From the NCBI GenBank assembly GCA_937900045.1, contig CALCEB010000039.1:1-34703 (forward strand): DNA of 34,703 nt. Direction: 5' to 3'. Shown piece after piece: positions 7,832 through 17,027 of this stretch. The translations under genes and the position numbers were made by a program. Source of the stretch: an uncultured Acidobacteriota bacterium. Its GTDB lineage: Bacteria; Acidobacteriota; Terriglobia; UBA7540. The first letter of the stretch is position 1. The number at the start of each line of letters is the position of its first letter. A model generated the notes under the pieces. That model saw nothing but the letters and a program-made list of their open reading frames with translations. It searched no databases and was not told the DNA's origin.

Positions 7832-8497
7832 ATGACTCGAGTACTGGTTGTCGCACAATCGGAAGTCGAGTGCGCTGAGCTTGAGGCGATGGTCAAGCGC
7901 GGCAGCGGACTGGAGCTTGCAGGAAGTCTGCATGAAGTTCGGGAACTGCCGCGCGCTTTGGAAGAGATCGACCCTGACGTGGTTGTTTTCACAGGAAACG
8001 GCAGGACTGATCACGATGATGATGCGGAGGCCGCGATCTCTGCCTGGCGGGAAGCCTTGCGTGTTTCCGCCAGGCCGCAGGGACCAGCCTTGGTGTTATT
8101 GGCGGAGGACCTGGAGCCGGGCCAGATGGCGGATGCCGTCCGCGCTGGTTCGTTTGCACTACTCCCTCTTGACGCCTCCGCTCAAGAGGTCCGTGCCACC
8201 ATCGAAGCCGTTGCTACAGGGCTTGTGGTGCTTCATCCTTCTTTCACTGACGTCCGGGCGGTCCGGCCCACACATTCCGTGCGGACCCAACCGCCTGGAA
8301 CAACTCTCACCGCCCGCGAGGTCGAAGTGCTGCGTTTGATCGCAGTGGGACTCGCCAACAAGGAAATTGCGGCGAGGCTTGAAATCTCCGGCCACACCGT
8401 GAAGTTTCACATCGCTTCCATCTTTAACAAGCTCGATGTCTCAAACCGGGCTGAGGCCGTGAGCAGCGGCATGCGGCAGGGGCTGATTATGGTGTAA
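7832..8497 (+). CDS. LuxR/NarL-type regulator with degenerate receiver domain
   Basis: A 221-aa protein: an N-terminal receiver-like domain (1-125) and a C-terminal GerE/LuxR helix-turn-helix (about 150-215, LTAREVEVLRLIAVGLANKE and then GHTVKFHIASIFNKL). The receiver has lost its phosphorylation site: the expected Asp after PDVVVF is Thr54, and the acidic pair of the first strand is replaced by Ala-Gln (VVAQSE). It should therefore work without phosphorylation or respond to another signal. The start ATG at 7832 gives a normal first strand (MTRVLVVAQ); a TTG at 7763 is open in frame but adds an unlikely extension. It lies directly downstream of the HtrA-like gene, probably in one transcript. 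Confidence 0.8.
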   Translation: MTRVLVVAQSEVECAELEAMVKRGSGLELAGSLHEVRELPRALEEIDPDVVVFTGNGRTDHDDDAEAAISAWREALRVSARPQGPALVLLAEDLEPGQMADAVRAGSFALLPLDASAQEVRATIEAVATGLVVLHPSFTDVRAVRPTHSVRTQPPGTTLTAREVEVLRLIAVGLANKEIAARLEISGHTVKFHIASIFNKLDVSNRAEAVSSGMRQGLIMV

Positions 8498-8659
8498 TCG
8501 GCCATCAGACAGCTAAACAGGGTCTCATAATCAATGAATATACTCGTCATCGGAAATGCATAGCCGGCGCAAGCCGATCATGGTGTTAACAATTCAGCGG
8601 GGCAGCTTCGGCGTCCCTGATTCAAACTCTTGACAAGGAACCTAAAAGGAGAATCCGTC

Positions 8660-9286
8660 ATGAAAATTGCCATTATTGGCGCGGGAAACGTGGGCAGCAC
8701 GCTGGGCCTGGGTTGGGCTCGACGGGGCCATCAGGTAGTCTTTGGCGTACGTGACACTTCAGATCCGCGCGCGCAATCGCTCCTCAAAGGCAAGGGCGAT
8801 ATCAAAGTAGCGGTGAACTTGGAAGCGGCTCAAGCTTCTGAGGTCATAGTCGTTTGCACTCCGTGGAACGCGGTGCGAGAGGCCATTGAATCATGCGGCG
8901 ATTTGCAAGGAAAGATTCTCATCGACTGCACCAATCCTCTGAAGCCGGACCTCAGCGGGCTGATGCTTGGATTTGATACATCCGCCGCAGAACAAGTTGC
9001 CAAGTGGGCCAAGGACGCTCAGGTCTTTAAGGCCATGAACCAAATCGGGTCTAACCGGATGGATAACCCAAGTTTTAAGCAAGGCACACCGGTAATGTTT
9101 GTTTGTGGAGATGGTGATAAAAAAGCCTCCGTTCTGAGTCTTGTCAAGGAGCTCGGATTTGACGCCGTCGATGCCGGTGAGCTGCCGATAGCAAGGCTCC
9201 TCGAGCCCTTTGCGATGTTGTGGATTCATTTGGCATACGGGCAAGGCCTGGGCAATGAGATCGGATTCGCTCTGTTGCGTGAGTAA
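8660..9286 (+). CDS. NADPH-dependent F420 reductase-like oxidoreductase
   Basis: A 208-aa protein with an N-terminal NADP-binding Rossmann fold: KIAIIGAGNVGSTLG at residues 2-16, followed by FGVRD, where the Arg suits the NADP phosphate. VVCTPWNAV and LIDCTNPL are typical of the F420H2:NADP oxidoreductase (FNO)/NADP_oxidored_F420 family, as is the C-terminal KAMNQIGSN segment. The family includes true F420-dependent enzymes and many proteins of unknown substrate; the genome may or may not make F420. The start at 8660 has AAAAGGAG eight bases upstream, better than an in-frame start at 8630. It appears to be transcribed alone or with the DinB-like gene downstream. Confidence 0.8.
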   Translation: MKIAIIGAGNVGSTLGLGWARRGHQVVFGVRDTSDPRAQSLLKGKGDIKVAVNLEAAQASEVIVVCTPWNAVREAIESCGDLQGKILIDCTNPLKPDLSGLMLGFDTSAAEQVAKWAKDAQVFKAMNQIGSNRMDNPSFKQGTPVMFVCGDGDKKASVLSLVKELGFDAVDAGELPIARLLEPFAMLWIHLAYGQGLGNEIGFALLRE

Positions 9287-9438
9287 TGCACCTCAGTGAA
9301 GATTCTTTAACAATGGCATTTCTCGAGATTGCACAGCTCGACAACCTTTCCAATCATGAGCCCTTCCATCGAAGCACCAGGGCGCATATAATCGGCGGCG
9401 GGGGCAAAGCCACTTCTGCCTGAAAGGAGTTCCGTGAT

Positions 9439-9951
9439 ATGGCGAAAAACCCGCAACCCACCGCCGTTCAAACTCTGCTCGATCTGATTGATGAAGCCTA
9501 CGACCACTCCGCTTGGCACGGTCCCAATCTGAAGTCTTCCTTGCGCGGCATCACTGCGGAAATGGCGGCCTGGGTCCCGGATAAAGGCCGGCACAGCATT
9601 CGGGAAATCGTTCTTCACGCCGCTTATTGGAAGCATCAGGTGCGGCGGCGATTGTCAAACTCGGACCGGGAGGCTTTCCCAGTTCGAGGCAGTAATTGGT
9701 TTCACCTGAACGGGGACGCGGGGAGCTGGAATGAGAAATCCTGGAAGGCGCGGCGGGTTCTGCTGGAAGGCCAGCACTGCGAACTGCGCCAGGCCGTCGC
9801 CGGGTTGAGCGATAAGCGGCTTGCCGAACCGGCGGGACGCAAGGGCCAATCGGCAGCGGACAATGTTATGGGCATCGCCTTGCATGACGTTTACCATGCC
9901 GGCCAGATTCAGCTCCTTAAACGGTTGATGCAAGATCCAAAGCAACGCTGA
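9439..9951 (+). CDS. DinB-family (four-helix, metal-binding) protein
   Basis: A 170-aa all-helical protein with the DinB/YfiT pattern. The metal-ligand histidines are visible: one in SIREIVLHAAYWKHQV (about residues 54-69) and the HDVYHAGQIQLLK motif near the C-terminus (about 149-161). DinB-fold enzymes bind a divalent metal and include thiol-dependent S-transferases as well as many uncharacterised members. AAAGGAGTT lies upstream of the ATG at 9439. It is convergent with the hypothetical gene at 10106-10831. Substrate is not predictable. Confidence 0.8.
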   Translation: MAKNPQPTAVQTLLDLIDEAYDHSAWHGPNLKSSLRGITAEMAAWVPDKGRHSIREIVLHAAYWKHQVRRRLSNSDREAFPVRGSNWFHLNGDAGSWNEKSWKARRVLLEGQHCELRQAVAGLSDKRLAEPAGRKGQSAADNVMGIALHDVYHAGQIQLLKRLMQDPKQR

Positions 9952-10105
9952 CGGCGGCCCGGTAGCGGCCGAAACATGATGAGCGGAGAAGAACCCCGCG
10001 ACAGGGCTCCGATAGGGACCTCGTTTCTTCGATTCTTTGGGATCCTCTCATTCAATGGGTTCCAGGCATCAAGGTTTTGTCTTCCCCGGAATCCGCGCAG
10101 CCCCG

Positions 10106-10831
10106 TCAGAGATAAAACAAACTCAACCTCTGAATTCCATAATGGCCGAAGAGCCGCTTTTTGAAATATTGGCGGCCAAGCGACTCGAATTGGGGCGTGG
10201 GAACTCTGCGCCGGAAAGGCGCCAGTTCTCGATCCACTTCGGTCTGGAGCTGGACCAGCAAATCGGTTGAAGAGGCGCGGGTGAGTGAGGCAACGAGTTT
10301 TTCCTCGAGGGCGGTGAGCCGCCTTTCGAGTTCTTCCAGGTTCCCGAACCCTTCGGACGAGCCATTTTCAATAATTTGCTCCAGCTCTTTTGCGACCTCA
10401 TCCATCTCACCAGCCAGCGCAGCCTTCCCCAGTTTCTGCTGATTGCGGGACGAGGACCTCAGAGCTTCGAGGTGGTTTCGGAGATGGGCAATCAGTTCAT
10501 TCATTGGGAAAGGATCCGATGCCGGCTTCGAGCCCGGCGAAAGGCCGCTTTGGATGGCATCGGTCTCCGCTGCTTCGGCAGCCCTGTACACCTCCTGCGC
10601 GCAGTAGGCGAGGCTGTTGACCTTCTGAAACCGGGCAGGACGCTTTGCAAATTTTTCAAAGGACCGATGGATGCCGGCCTCAACCACTTCAAGCGGAATG
10701 CCGGCTTCCTTCCAGGCTTCGATCAAGGCCCAGTCAAGAGTTGAAAGCATCATTGCCGTACCCCGGCATCGCTGAAAGCACTGCTCGATTTCGGTGAAGT
10801 AGTTGAAATAGTTTTCCAAATGCGATCTCAA
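10106..10831 (-). CDS. Conserved hypothetical protein at the end of the valS-birA-coaX string
   Basis: About 241 aa, mostly helical, no signal peptide or membrane segment. It begins LENYFNYFTEIEQCFQRCRG and continues LDWALIEAWKEAGIPLEVVEAGIHRSFEKF, a conserved-looking block; residues 150-215 are charged and probably coiled-coil (EMDEVAKELEQIIENG, then LEELERRLTALEEKLVASL). The first candidate start is a TTG at 10831; another TTG at 10819, four codons later, has GAGA upstream and may be the real one. It follows coaX by 93 bp in the same direction. I associate this family with acidobacterial genomes but know no function for it. Confidence 0.65.
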   Translation of the reverse strand: MRSHLENYFNYFTEIEQCFQRCRGTAMMLSTLDWALIEAWKEAGIPLEVVEAGIHRSFEKFAKRPARFQKVNSLAYCAQEVYRAAEAAETDAIQSGLSPGSKPASDPFPMNELIAHLRNHLEALRSSSRNQQKLGKAALAGEMDEVAKELEQIIENGSSEGFGNLEELERRLTALEEKLVASLTRASSTDLLVQLQTEVDRELAPFRRRVPTPQFESLGRQYFKKRLFGHYGIQRLSLFYL

Positions 10832-10838
10832 AGGCAGT

Positions 10839-10897
10839 GACGAGTGACAAGAGGCAAGAAAAAATGGCCAGCCTCCTCTTGTTGCTTGTCACTCGTC
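10839..10897. repeat. Inverted repeat GACGAGTGACAAG between coaX and the hypothetical gene
   Basis: GACGAGTGACAAG (10839-10851) is repeated perfectly inverted at 10885-10897, with partial pairing continuing inside. On the minus strand the hairpin sits just before the hypothetical gene's start. Its GTGA-rich sequence resembles the larger inverted repeat upstream of coaX. Confidence 0.7.
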
Positions 10898-10924
10898 TCT
10901 CATCTCCTGTCACTGGTCACTTCG

Positions 10925-11710
10925 TCACTTGGCTTTTGGCTTCCGCGGCTGATTCCGCTCGTAAATAATGCGCAGACCTTCCAATGTAAGAAACGCATCC
11001 ACCGGCGGTTTGTACTTTGACGCGGGGGCAACCCAGGAAGCTTGGCCACCCGTGGCCACCACGCGCGTCTCCGGCCCCATGGCGGCGTAGAGACGGTCCA
11101 GGATGCCATCTACCAGCCCCACCGCGCCATAAAACAAGCCGGCTTGCATGCTGGAGACGGTGTTCGTGCCGATCACCGTTTGCGGCTCGCGAATCTCAAC
11201 ACGGGGCAATCTTGCGGCGCGTTGGAAGAGCGCCTCGGAAGAAATGCCGATGCCCGGAGCGATGACGCCGCCCAGATATTCGCCCAGCACGGAAATCACA
11301 TCAAAGGTGATCGCTGTTCCAAAGTCCACGATGATGCAAGGCCCACCATACTTTTCGAACGCCGCCACGCTGTTGGCGATACGGTCAGCTCCGACCTCTT
11401 GCGGATTGTCGTAGTGAATGGCCATCCCGGTGCGTGTTCCAGGCTCAAGGAAAAGCGGCTTCAATGAAAAATACTTCTCCGCCATCTCTGCCAGGATGCC
11501 GTTCAGAGGAGGGACGACGCTGGCGATGATCATGGATTTGACGCTGTCCGGCCGGTGGCCATCAAGCAGGAAGAGATTCTTGATCAGGATGCCATACTCG
11601 TCTGCCGTCTGGGCGCGATTGGTGGTGAGGCGCCACTGGGCGCGCAAAGTTCCCCCCTGAAAGATGCCTAGCACCGTGTTCGTGTTGCCGACATCAATGA
11701 CAAGAAGCAT
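10925..11710 (-). CDS. coaX: Type III pantothenate kinase
   Basis: A 261-aa ASKHA-fold kinase that phosphorylates pantothenate, the first step of coenzyme A synthesis. The phosphate-1 motif DVGNTNTVLGIF is at residues 5-16; GADRIANSVAAFEKYG and VDFGTAITFDV (adenosine/phosphate-2 region) and the late TGGQASWVAP segment are all present, as in known CoaX proteins. Length is typical. The start ATG at 11710 gives the normal N-terminus MLLVIDVGNTN; the frame is open 15 codons further upstream, into a repeat. CoaX next to birA is a common bacterial arrangement and supports the assignment. Confidence 0.93.
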   Translation of the reverse strand: MLLVIDVGNTNTVLGIFQGGTLRAQWRLTTNRAQTADEYGILIKNLFLLDGHRPDSVKSMIIASVVPPLNGILAEMAEKYFSLKPLFLEPGTRTGMAIHYDNPQEVGADRIANSVAAFEKYGGPCIIVDFGTAITFDVISVLGEYLGGVIAPGIGISSEALFQRAARLPRVEIREPQTVIGTNTVSSMQAGLFYGAVGLVDGILDRLYAAMGPETRVVATGGQASWVAPASKYKPPVDAFLTLEGLRIIYERNQPRKPKAK

Positions 11711-11725
11711 GGGAAAGCCCAGAAA

Positions 11726-11834
11726 CAGTGATAAGTGAACAGTGGTTAGGGGCAAGTGAAAAGCAACAGGTTCCTTGCATGACGCTCACCACTTGGCACT
11801 CACCACTTACCATTAACCACTGTTCACTTATCAC
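11726..11834. repeat. 21-bp perfect inverted repeat between birA and coaX
   Basis: The sequence at 11728-11748, starting GTGATAAGTGAACAG, is repeated perfectly inverted at 11814-11834. The 65-bp interior contains further GTGA/TCAC-type words (GGCAAGTGAAAAG, CACCACTTGGCACTCACC), so a long imperfect hairpin can form. It fills nearly the whole gap between birA and coaX. Confidence 0.8.
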
Positions 11835-12835
11835 GGGTCATTGCTCTTCAGCTCGAAGACTTCACCCGAAATCAACGGTTCCTCGTGGCCATCCTCAAAA
11901 CAAACGCGCAGGGCGCCGCTCGGGTCAAGCCCCCGGGTGGTACCGCGAAATTCACCTTTGCCGGTCACCACTCGCACGCGCTTGTCACGCGCGAAGCTTG
12001 AACAAGCCGCCCACCTGGCGGCGATGGCCGCCGTGCCTTGGTCCAGCAGAAGATGATAGAGCTTTTGCACTTCTCCTAAAAGAGCGGCCAGGATATGAAT
12101 GCGCGAATAGGTCTTTTGGCCTTCGATGCGCAACGAGGTGGCGATTTCGCGAAGCTCAGGCGGCATTTGACGATGATTCACGTTGATCCCAATCCCGATG
12201 ACGACCGAATGGAGGCGGTCCACTTCGGCGTTCATCTCAGTCAGGATGCCACAAATTTTGCGGCCATTCAGCAACAGATCATTGGGCCATCGAATGTCCG
12301 GGCGAAGTCCCGTGGCGTTCAAGACGGCCTGCTGGGCGGCAAGGCCTGCCATCAGCGTGATGCCCGGTGTGGCCGAGGGAGAAAGCGGCGGCCGCAAAAT
12401 GATGGACACATAAATGCCGCTCGACTTTTCGGAATACCACGTCCGGCAGAGCCGTCCGCGGCCGCCCGTTTGTTCCTCCGCCACCACCACAGCGCCATGC
12501 GGCGCCCCGTCCGCAGCCAGCCGGGAGGCAACGGTGTTCGTCGAGTCGGTCTTGAAAAAATGGATGATCTTTCCGCCAATCTCCTGGCTGCCCAACTCTG
12601 CCTGCACCAAACTGGGAGTTAGCAAGTCCGGGAGGCTCTCGAGCTGGTAACCGCTGGCGTGATGGCCTTTGATTTCCACGCCAAGTTCCCTCAACTTCTC
12701 CATCCAGATCCATACCTTGCCCCGCGTCACGCCAATTTCGTCCGCGATTTTAGGCCCCGGAACCACCAGAGTCGCATTTCGCACGAGGAGATGGACGAGT
12801 TTATCGATCCGTCGATCTGTGGGCGGCGGTTGCAT
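11831..12835 (-). CDS. birA: Biotin-[acetyl-CoA-carboxylase] ligase / biotin operon repressor-like
   Basis: A 334-aa bifunctional-type BirA. Residues about 10-65 are a winged helix (KIADEIGVTRGKVWIWMEKL), followed by the ligase domain with TDSTNTVA near 97-104, GGRGRLCR at 124-131, RWPNDLLL and KICGILTEMN, then a C-terminal SH3-like domain. It joins biotin to carboxylase carrier protein and may repress biotin genes. The biotinyl-AMP loop usually reads GRGRxGRxW; here the second Gly is Cys (GRGRLCRTW), a minor oddity. The ATG at 12835 is the natural domain start; the frame is open further upstream without homology. The last bases overlap the inverted repeat before coaX. Confidence 0.92.
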   Translation of the reverse strand: MQPPPTDRRIDKLVHLLVRNATLVVPGPKIADEIGVTRGKVWIWMEKLRELGVEIKGHHASGYQLESLPDLLTPSLVQAELGSQEIGGKIIHFFKTDSTNTVASRLAADGAPHGAVVVAEEQTGGRGRLCRTWYSEKSSGIYVSIILRPPLSPSATPGITLMAGLAAQQAVLNATGLRPDIRWPNDLLLNGRKICGILTEMNAEVDRLHSVVIGIGINVNHRQMPPELREIATSLRIEGQKTYSRIHILAALLGEVQKLYHLLLDQGTAAIAARWAACSSFARDKRVRVVTGKGEFRGTTRGLDPSGALRVCFEDGHEEPLISGEVFELKSNDP

Positions 12836-12973
12836 GAATATTGAGCCGGTCCGATGGGGGAGGCTAAGGGCGGCCGCGAGGCCAGCTCCTACAAGCCGTT
12901 TGGTCGCCGGCGGACAGGCAGTCGCAGCCTCGACCTTGCCCCTACGAGCCTCGTGCCCGCCCACTTATTGGCT

Positions 12974-15787
12974 TCAATTGCTGGCGCCCAGCCTGGTTAA
13001 GGACTCAACCACCTTCTTATAGTGGGATTCAAGCTCTCGATGGCGGACTTCAGCCCCGCGCACCACTTCTTGCGGAGCACGGCTGACAAATGACGGATTA
13101 TCGAGTCGTTTCCTGATCTGATCCAGAGACTGCTCGATTTTCGTTTTTTCCTTTTGGAGCCGCACCCGCTCGGCCTCCGCGTCCACCGGCTCATCCAGGA
13201 ACAGCCGCAAATCTCCGAAGCTGGTCACGCGAGCGCCCTCCGCACTCGCAGCTAGGCGGCCTCGTGTGAAGTTCAGGGCCTCGATTCCGGCGAGACGCAG
13301 AATGGTTTCCTGATGCTCGCGGAAGAGTTCGATCATCCGCAAATCTTCGCTTGCAACCTGGGCGCTGGGTCTCTTGTTTTGCATGTTCATTTCTGCTTTG
13401 GCATTGCGCACAGCCACCACCAACTCTTGGATAACCTGAAACTGCTTTTCGGAAACGGGATCGGCCATGCGTTCCGTGACCAGCTCGAAGGCGGTGAGCG
13501 AAATGGAAGCCTGAGCGCCGGAATGGGGCAGTTGATGCCAAAGCTCTTCCGTGATGAAGGGCATGAACGGATGCAACAAGTGCAAAGCGGCTTCAAAGAT
13601 GCGCGCCAGGTTGACCCAAGCCGCGGATGCCTTGTCATGACTTGCAGCAGTGATTTCCGGCTTCACCCACTCGACGTACCAATCGCAGAACTCATGCCAG
13701 AAAAAGTGGTAGATAGTGTGGGCTGCCTCATGGAAGCGGTAGGTGGCAAGCGCCGCGTGAATTTCCTGGGTCACGGTTGCCAGGCGCGAAAAAATCCAGC
13801 GGTCTGCCAGTTGGCTGGGCCGCTGTCCGTTGGCGCCGGACCCATCGGTCGAGAGGGGAGCGGGCGCAGCGATTCTCATTTCAAATCCAAGGCCGGGCAA
13901 GGGCTCTAACGCCACGCCGATTTCATCGCGCGCCGCCTCGGGTAGCTTGGCCAGGTTCATCAGGATGAACCGGCCGGCGTTCCAAATCTTATTAGCGAAA
14001 GCCCGGTAAGATTCAACTTTGTCCTGGCTGAAGGCGATGTCTGTGCCCGGAGCGGCGCTGATCGCCAGGGCAAAGCGGACAGCGTCCGTACCATACTTTT
14101 CGGTCACTTCCAGCGGGTCCAGGACGTTGCCTTTGGTCTTTGACATCTTCTGGCGCTCCGCGTCGCGGACCAGCGCGTGAATATATAATTCCCGGAAGGG
14201 AACGTCGTTCATGAATTTCAGGCCCAACATGATCATGCGCGCGCCCCAGAAGAACAAAATGTCCTCGCCCATGATCATCAGGTCATTCGGATAGAATCGC
14301 TTCAGGTCGGGCGTCGAATCTGGCCAGCCGAGCGTAGCAAACGGCCAAAGCGCCGAGCTGAACCAGGTATCGAGCACGTCCGGATCGGGGTGGACCTTAT
14401 CGCCTTGGCATTTAGGGCAGGATGCGGGCGTCTCAATCGCTACGATCACTTCGTTGCAAGCGTTGCAATACCATGCCGGGATGCGATGCCCCCACCAAAG
14501 TTGGCGGGAAACACACCAATCGTGAATATTGCTCATCCAATTCAAATATTTCTTGCGGCCGCTCTCCGGGAGAATCTTGATCCTGCTGTGCTCCACCGCT
14601 TGAACCGCCGGCTCCGCCAACGGCTGCATCTTCATAAACCACTGCAAGGAAAGCAACGGCTCAACCACCGTCTTACAACGCTGGCAGACGCCTACGTTCA
14701 GCGTGTAATCCTGAATATTTTCCAGCAATTCCTGTTCGCCAAGGTCGCGGAGGACGGCCTCGCGGGCCTCGTAGCGGTCGAGTCCTTGATAGGCAGCCCC
14801 CGCGCCGGCCGTCATGCGGGCATCGGTGCCGATCACGGTGAGTGCCGGAAGCCGGTGGCGCTGGGCGATGGCGAAGTCGTTCGGGTCGTGCGCAGGAGTC
14901 ACCTTAACAGCGCCGGTTCCGAACGCCGGGTCCACGAATTCATCGGCAATGATAGGGATCACGCGGTTTTGAAGAGGCAGCAGTACCTTGCGGCCAATCA
15001 GCGCCTGATAGCGTTCATCCTTCGGATTGACGGCGACGGCCGTATCGCCCAGCATGGTTTCCGGCCGCGTGGTAGCGACGGTGATGTGTCCTGAGCCGTC
15101 CTCCATGGGATAGCGGATAAACCAGAGCTTGCCTTGCCGCTCCTCGTGAATCACCTCCAGGTCGGAAACCGCCGTCCCGCAGCGCGGGCACCAGTTGACG
15201 ATGTACAATCCGCGATAAATGAGCCCTTCCTGGTAAAGGCGGACAAAGACTTCGAGGACAGAGCGGGCATAGGCCGGGTCCAGGGTGAAGCGTTCGCGTG
15301 TCCAATCGCAGGAAGCGCCGAGACGTTCCATTTGCCTGCGGATCGTGCCGCCGCTCTCTTCCTTCCATTTCCAGCATCGCTCCAGGAATTTATCGCGGCC
15401 CAGTTCCAATCGGATTCTTTGACCTTCACGCTGCCAGGTTCTCCGAGCGTCAGGCCCCGGTTCGAGATCAGGAAGCGCTTCGCGGCCCAGTTCACGCTCC
15501 ACGATCATCTGGGTGGCGATGGAAGCGTGATCGGTTCCCGGTAGCCACAGCACATCCTCGCCCCTCATGCGATGCCAACGCATCAGAATATCGATTTCGG
15601 TGTGCTCCAGCATGTGTCCCATGTGAAGGGAGCCCGTGATGTTGGGAGGCGGAATTACCAGGCAGAAGCGCGGACGTGTGGTGTCATCGCCGGGCCGGTA
15701 CAGTTTTTGATCAATCCAATACCGCGCCCATCGTGGCTCGATAGACTCCGGAGAATAGACCTTGGGAATTTCCACTTCCATCCTCAT
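12974..15787 (-). CDS. valS: Valyl-tRNA synthetase
   Basis: A 937-aa class I synthetase, full length. The HIGH-type motif is HMGH in PPNITGSLHMGHML near residue 48; the KMSKS loop reads KMSKTKGNV. An editing domain, three cysteine-pair zinc-type motifs (CPRCGTAVSD, CQRCKTVVEP, and CNACNEVI with CPKCQGD), the anticodon-binding domain (HFFWHEFCDWYVEWVKPE) and the C-terminal coiled-coil arm (LQKEKTKIEQSLDQIRKRLD) are all visible. AAGGAG precedes two close ATGs (15787 and 15781); 15787 is given. It is the first gene of a minus-strand string with birA and coaX, 138 bp from birA. Confidence 0.95.
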   Translation of the reverse strand: MRMEVEIPKVYSPESIEPRWARYWIDQKLYRPGDDTTRPRFCLVIPPPNITGSLHMGHMLEHTEIDILMRWHRMRGEDVLWLPGTDHASIATQMIVERELGREALPDLEPGPDARRTWQREGQRIRLELGRDKFLERCWKWKEESGGTIRRQMERLGASCDWTRERFTLDPAYARSVLEVFVRLYQEGLIYRGLYIVNWCPRCGTAVSDLEVIHEERQGKLWFIRYPMEDGSGHITVATTRPETMLGDTAVAVNPKDERYQALIGRKVLLPLQNRVIPIIADEFVDPAFGTGAVKVTPAHDPNDFAIAQRHRLPALTVIGTDARMTAGAGAAYQGLDRYEAREAVLRDLGEQELLENIQDYTLNVGVCQRCKTVVEPLLSLQWFMKMQPLAEPAVQAVEHSRIKILPESGRKKYLNWMSNIHDWCVSRQLWWGHRIPAWYCNACNEVIVAIETPASCPKCQGDKVHPDPDVLDTWFSSALWPFATLGWPDSTPDLKRFYPNDLMIMGEDILFFWGARMIMLGLKFMNDVPFRELYIHALVRDAERQKMSKTKGNVLDPLEVTEKYGTDAVRFALAISAAPGTDIAFSQDKVESYRAFANKIWNAGRFILMNLAKLPEAARDEIGVALEPLPGLGFEMRIAAPAPLSTDGSGANGQRPSQLADRWIFSRLATVTQEIHAALATYRFHEAAHTIYHFFWHEFCDWYVEWVKPEITAASHDKASAAWVNLARIFEAALHLLHPFMPFITEELWHQLPHSGAQASISLTAFELVTERMADPVSEKQFQVIQELVVAVRNAKAEMNMQNKRPSAQVASEDLRMIELFREHQETILRLAGIEALNFTRGRLAASAEGARVTSFGDLRLFLDEPVDAEAERVRLQKEKTKIEQSLDQIRKRLDNPSFVSRAPQEVVRGAEVRHRELESHYKKVVESLTRLGASN

Positions 15788-17027
15788 GCGCTCCTTGCTG
15801 AGGGTGCCTAATTTCATGGTTAACCGCAATGGATTCAGATGCTTGAAACCACACCAAGACAAATCGTACCGAACGGCGCCCTGACCAACCTCGCCTGTCT
15901 ATTGTTTGGCGCTTCGTGCTCTTTATTGAACTGGTCCTGCCACCCATCACGAGGTGGCTGTGCCGGACCGAAGCCCCGCTCTACTTCTTCCAATTCGCCA
16001 ACGCAAAGCCAATCGGCGTCTCAGGGTTCTCATAACTCCTTGATTCTAAATCAAATGCTTGGCTTTGCACCTGAAATCTCCGTATCTCACTTATAATACA
16101 GGATTTATTCGATTTCAATGGCTTTGCTTAGTGGCTTTGGATGGGTTTGATCCTCGAGTCGTCCTTTGTTTTCAATCGAGTTTGGGTTTGCCCCCCTCAA
16201 CAATCTTCTTTTTCATTCCGAACCGCTTCACCCCTGTCTTCCAGTCTCTCTTGTGATAGATTCCCGCTCCCCGCCTTCGCGGGAATGACGATTTCCTGTA
16301 ATTGCACCCACGGCATGGATTCCCGCTCCCCGCCTCCGCGGAGACAAGTTGCGTGGAATGACAACCGACCGAGGCTGCCGCCGACAATATAATTGAGGAT
16401 GGCATGAGTCATTGGGGCCTGATTTCTGGCTCAGTGTGAAAAGAATATATACTATATAGTACACGATCCCCCACCGCTGGGATTCGCAAAGATTGCAGCG
16501 TTGTCTTGCGCCGCACTGTCCGGCCCCGATTGCTGCCTATGGCCAGCCTGCTGATTCCTGGCCAAAACCCAGCGATTGGCCTATCGGCTGATGATAGCAT
16601 AGGTGCGCTGTATCCCCCTTGAGGAATGAAATCAGGTTGTTAAGAAAGGGCTAGAGGCGTTGGGCATATTTGTTGATCGTCGCAGGGGGAATTAGGATTG
16701 ATGATTCTGACTTTGCCGTCGAGACTGTTAGGGCAGGGTTTCAGCCCGGTCGGAAGTGATTGATTAGGATACTCTTCTGCAACTCGTCAGCTTGGCCTCC
16801 CGTGCCCTACCGCAAACGCCAATCGAAGCGCCTTTCCTATGGCCAGCTCGCCTATCCGCACGGACTGGGGAGAGCGCCCTGAGCCGTTGAGAGGTCAGGC
16901 TCATGGGGCCCTCGCCCACGGCGGGCAGACTCCGACGGGAACTATCTCAAGTGGACTGGACTACCTCTGGCACAGAGCGATTGATGCAACTTGCGGCATT
17001 GTCGTAAAATCACAGTACGAGGCCTTT
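15788..17027. other. 1.2-kb intergenic region with short repeats
   Basis: Between valS and the CDF transporter, which diverge. It holds the repeat pair at 16259-16363, an AT-rich 12-bp palindrome TACTATATAGTA at 16450-16461, and a GGGCAGGGTTTCAGCCCGG stretch near 16733 related to one near 23.6 kb. Promoters of both genes must lie here, but I cannot place them. No convincing gene is seen. Confidence 0.6.
16259..16363. repeat. Direct repeat pair GATTCCCGCTCCCCGCCT with GGAATGAC ends
   Basis: GATTCCCGCTCCCCGCCT occurs at 16259-16276 and 16319-16336, a 60-bp period; each is followed by GGAATGAC (16282-16289 and 16356-16363). In the first, TTCCCGC pairs with GCGGGAA as a hairpin; the second has extra bases inside. 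A related GCGCGGGAATGACGA occurs near 23.42 kb, so this is a dispersed family. Confidence 0.75.
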
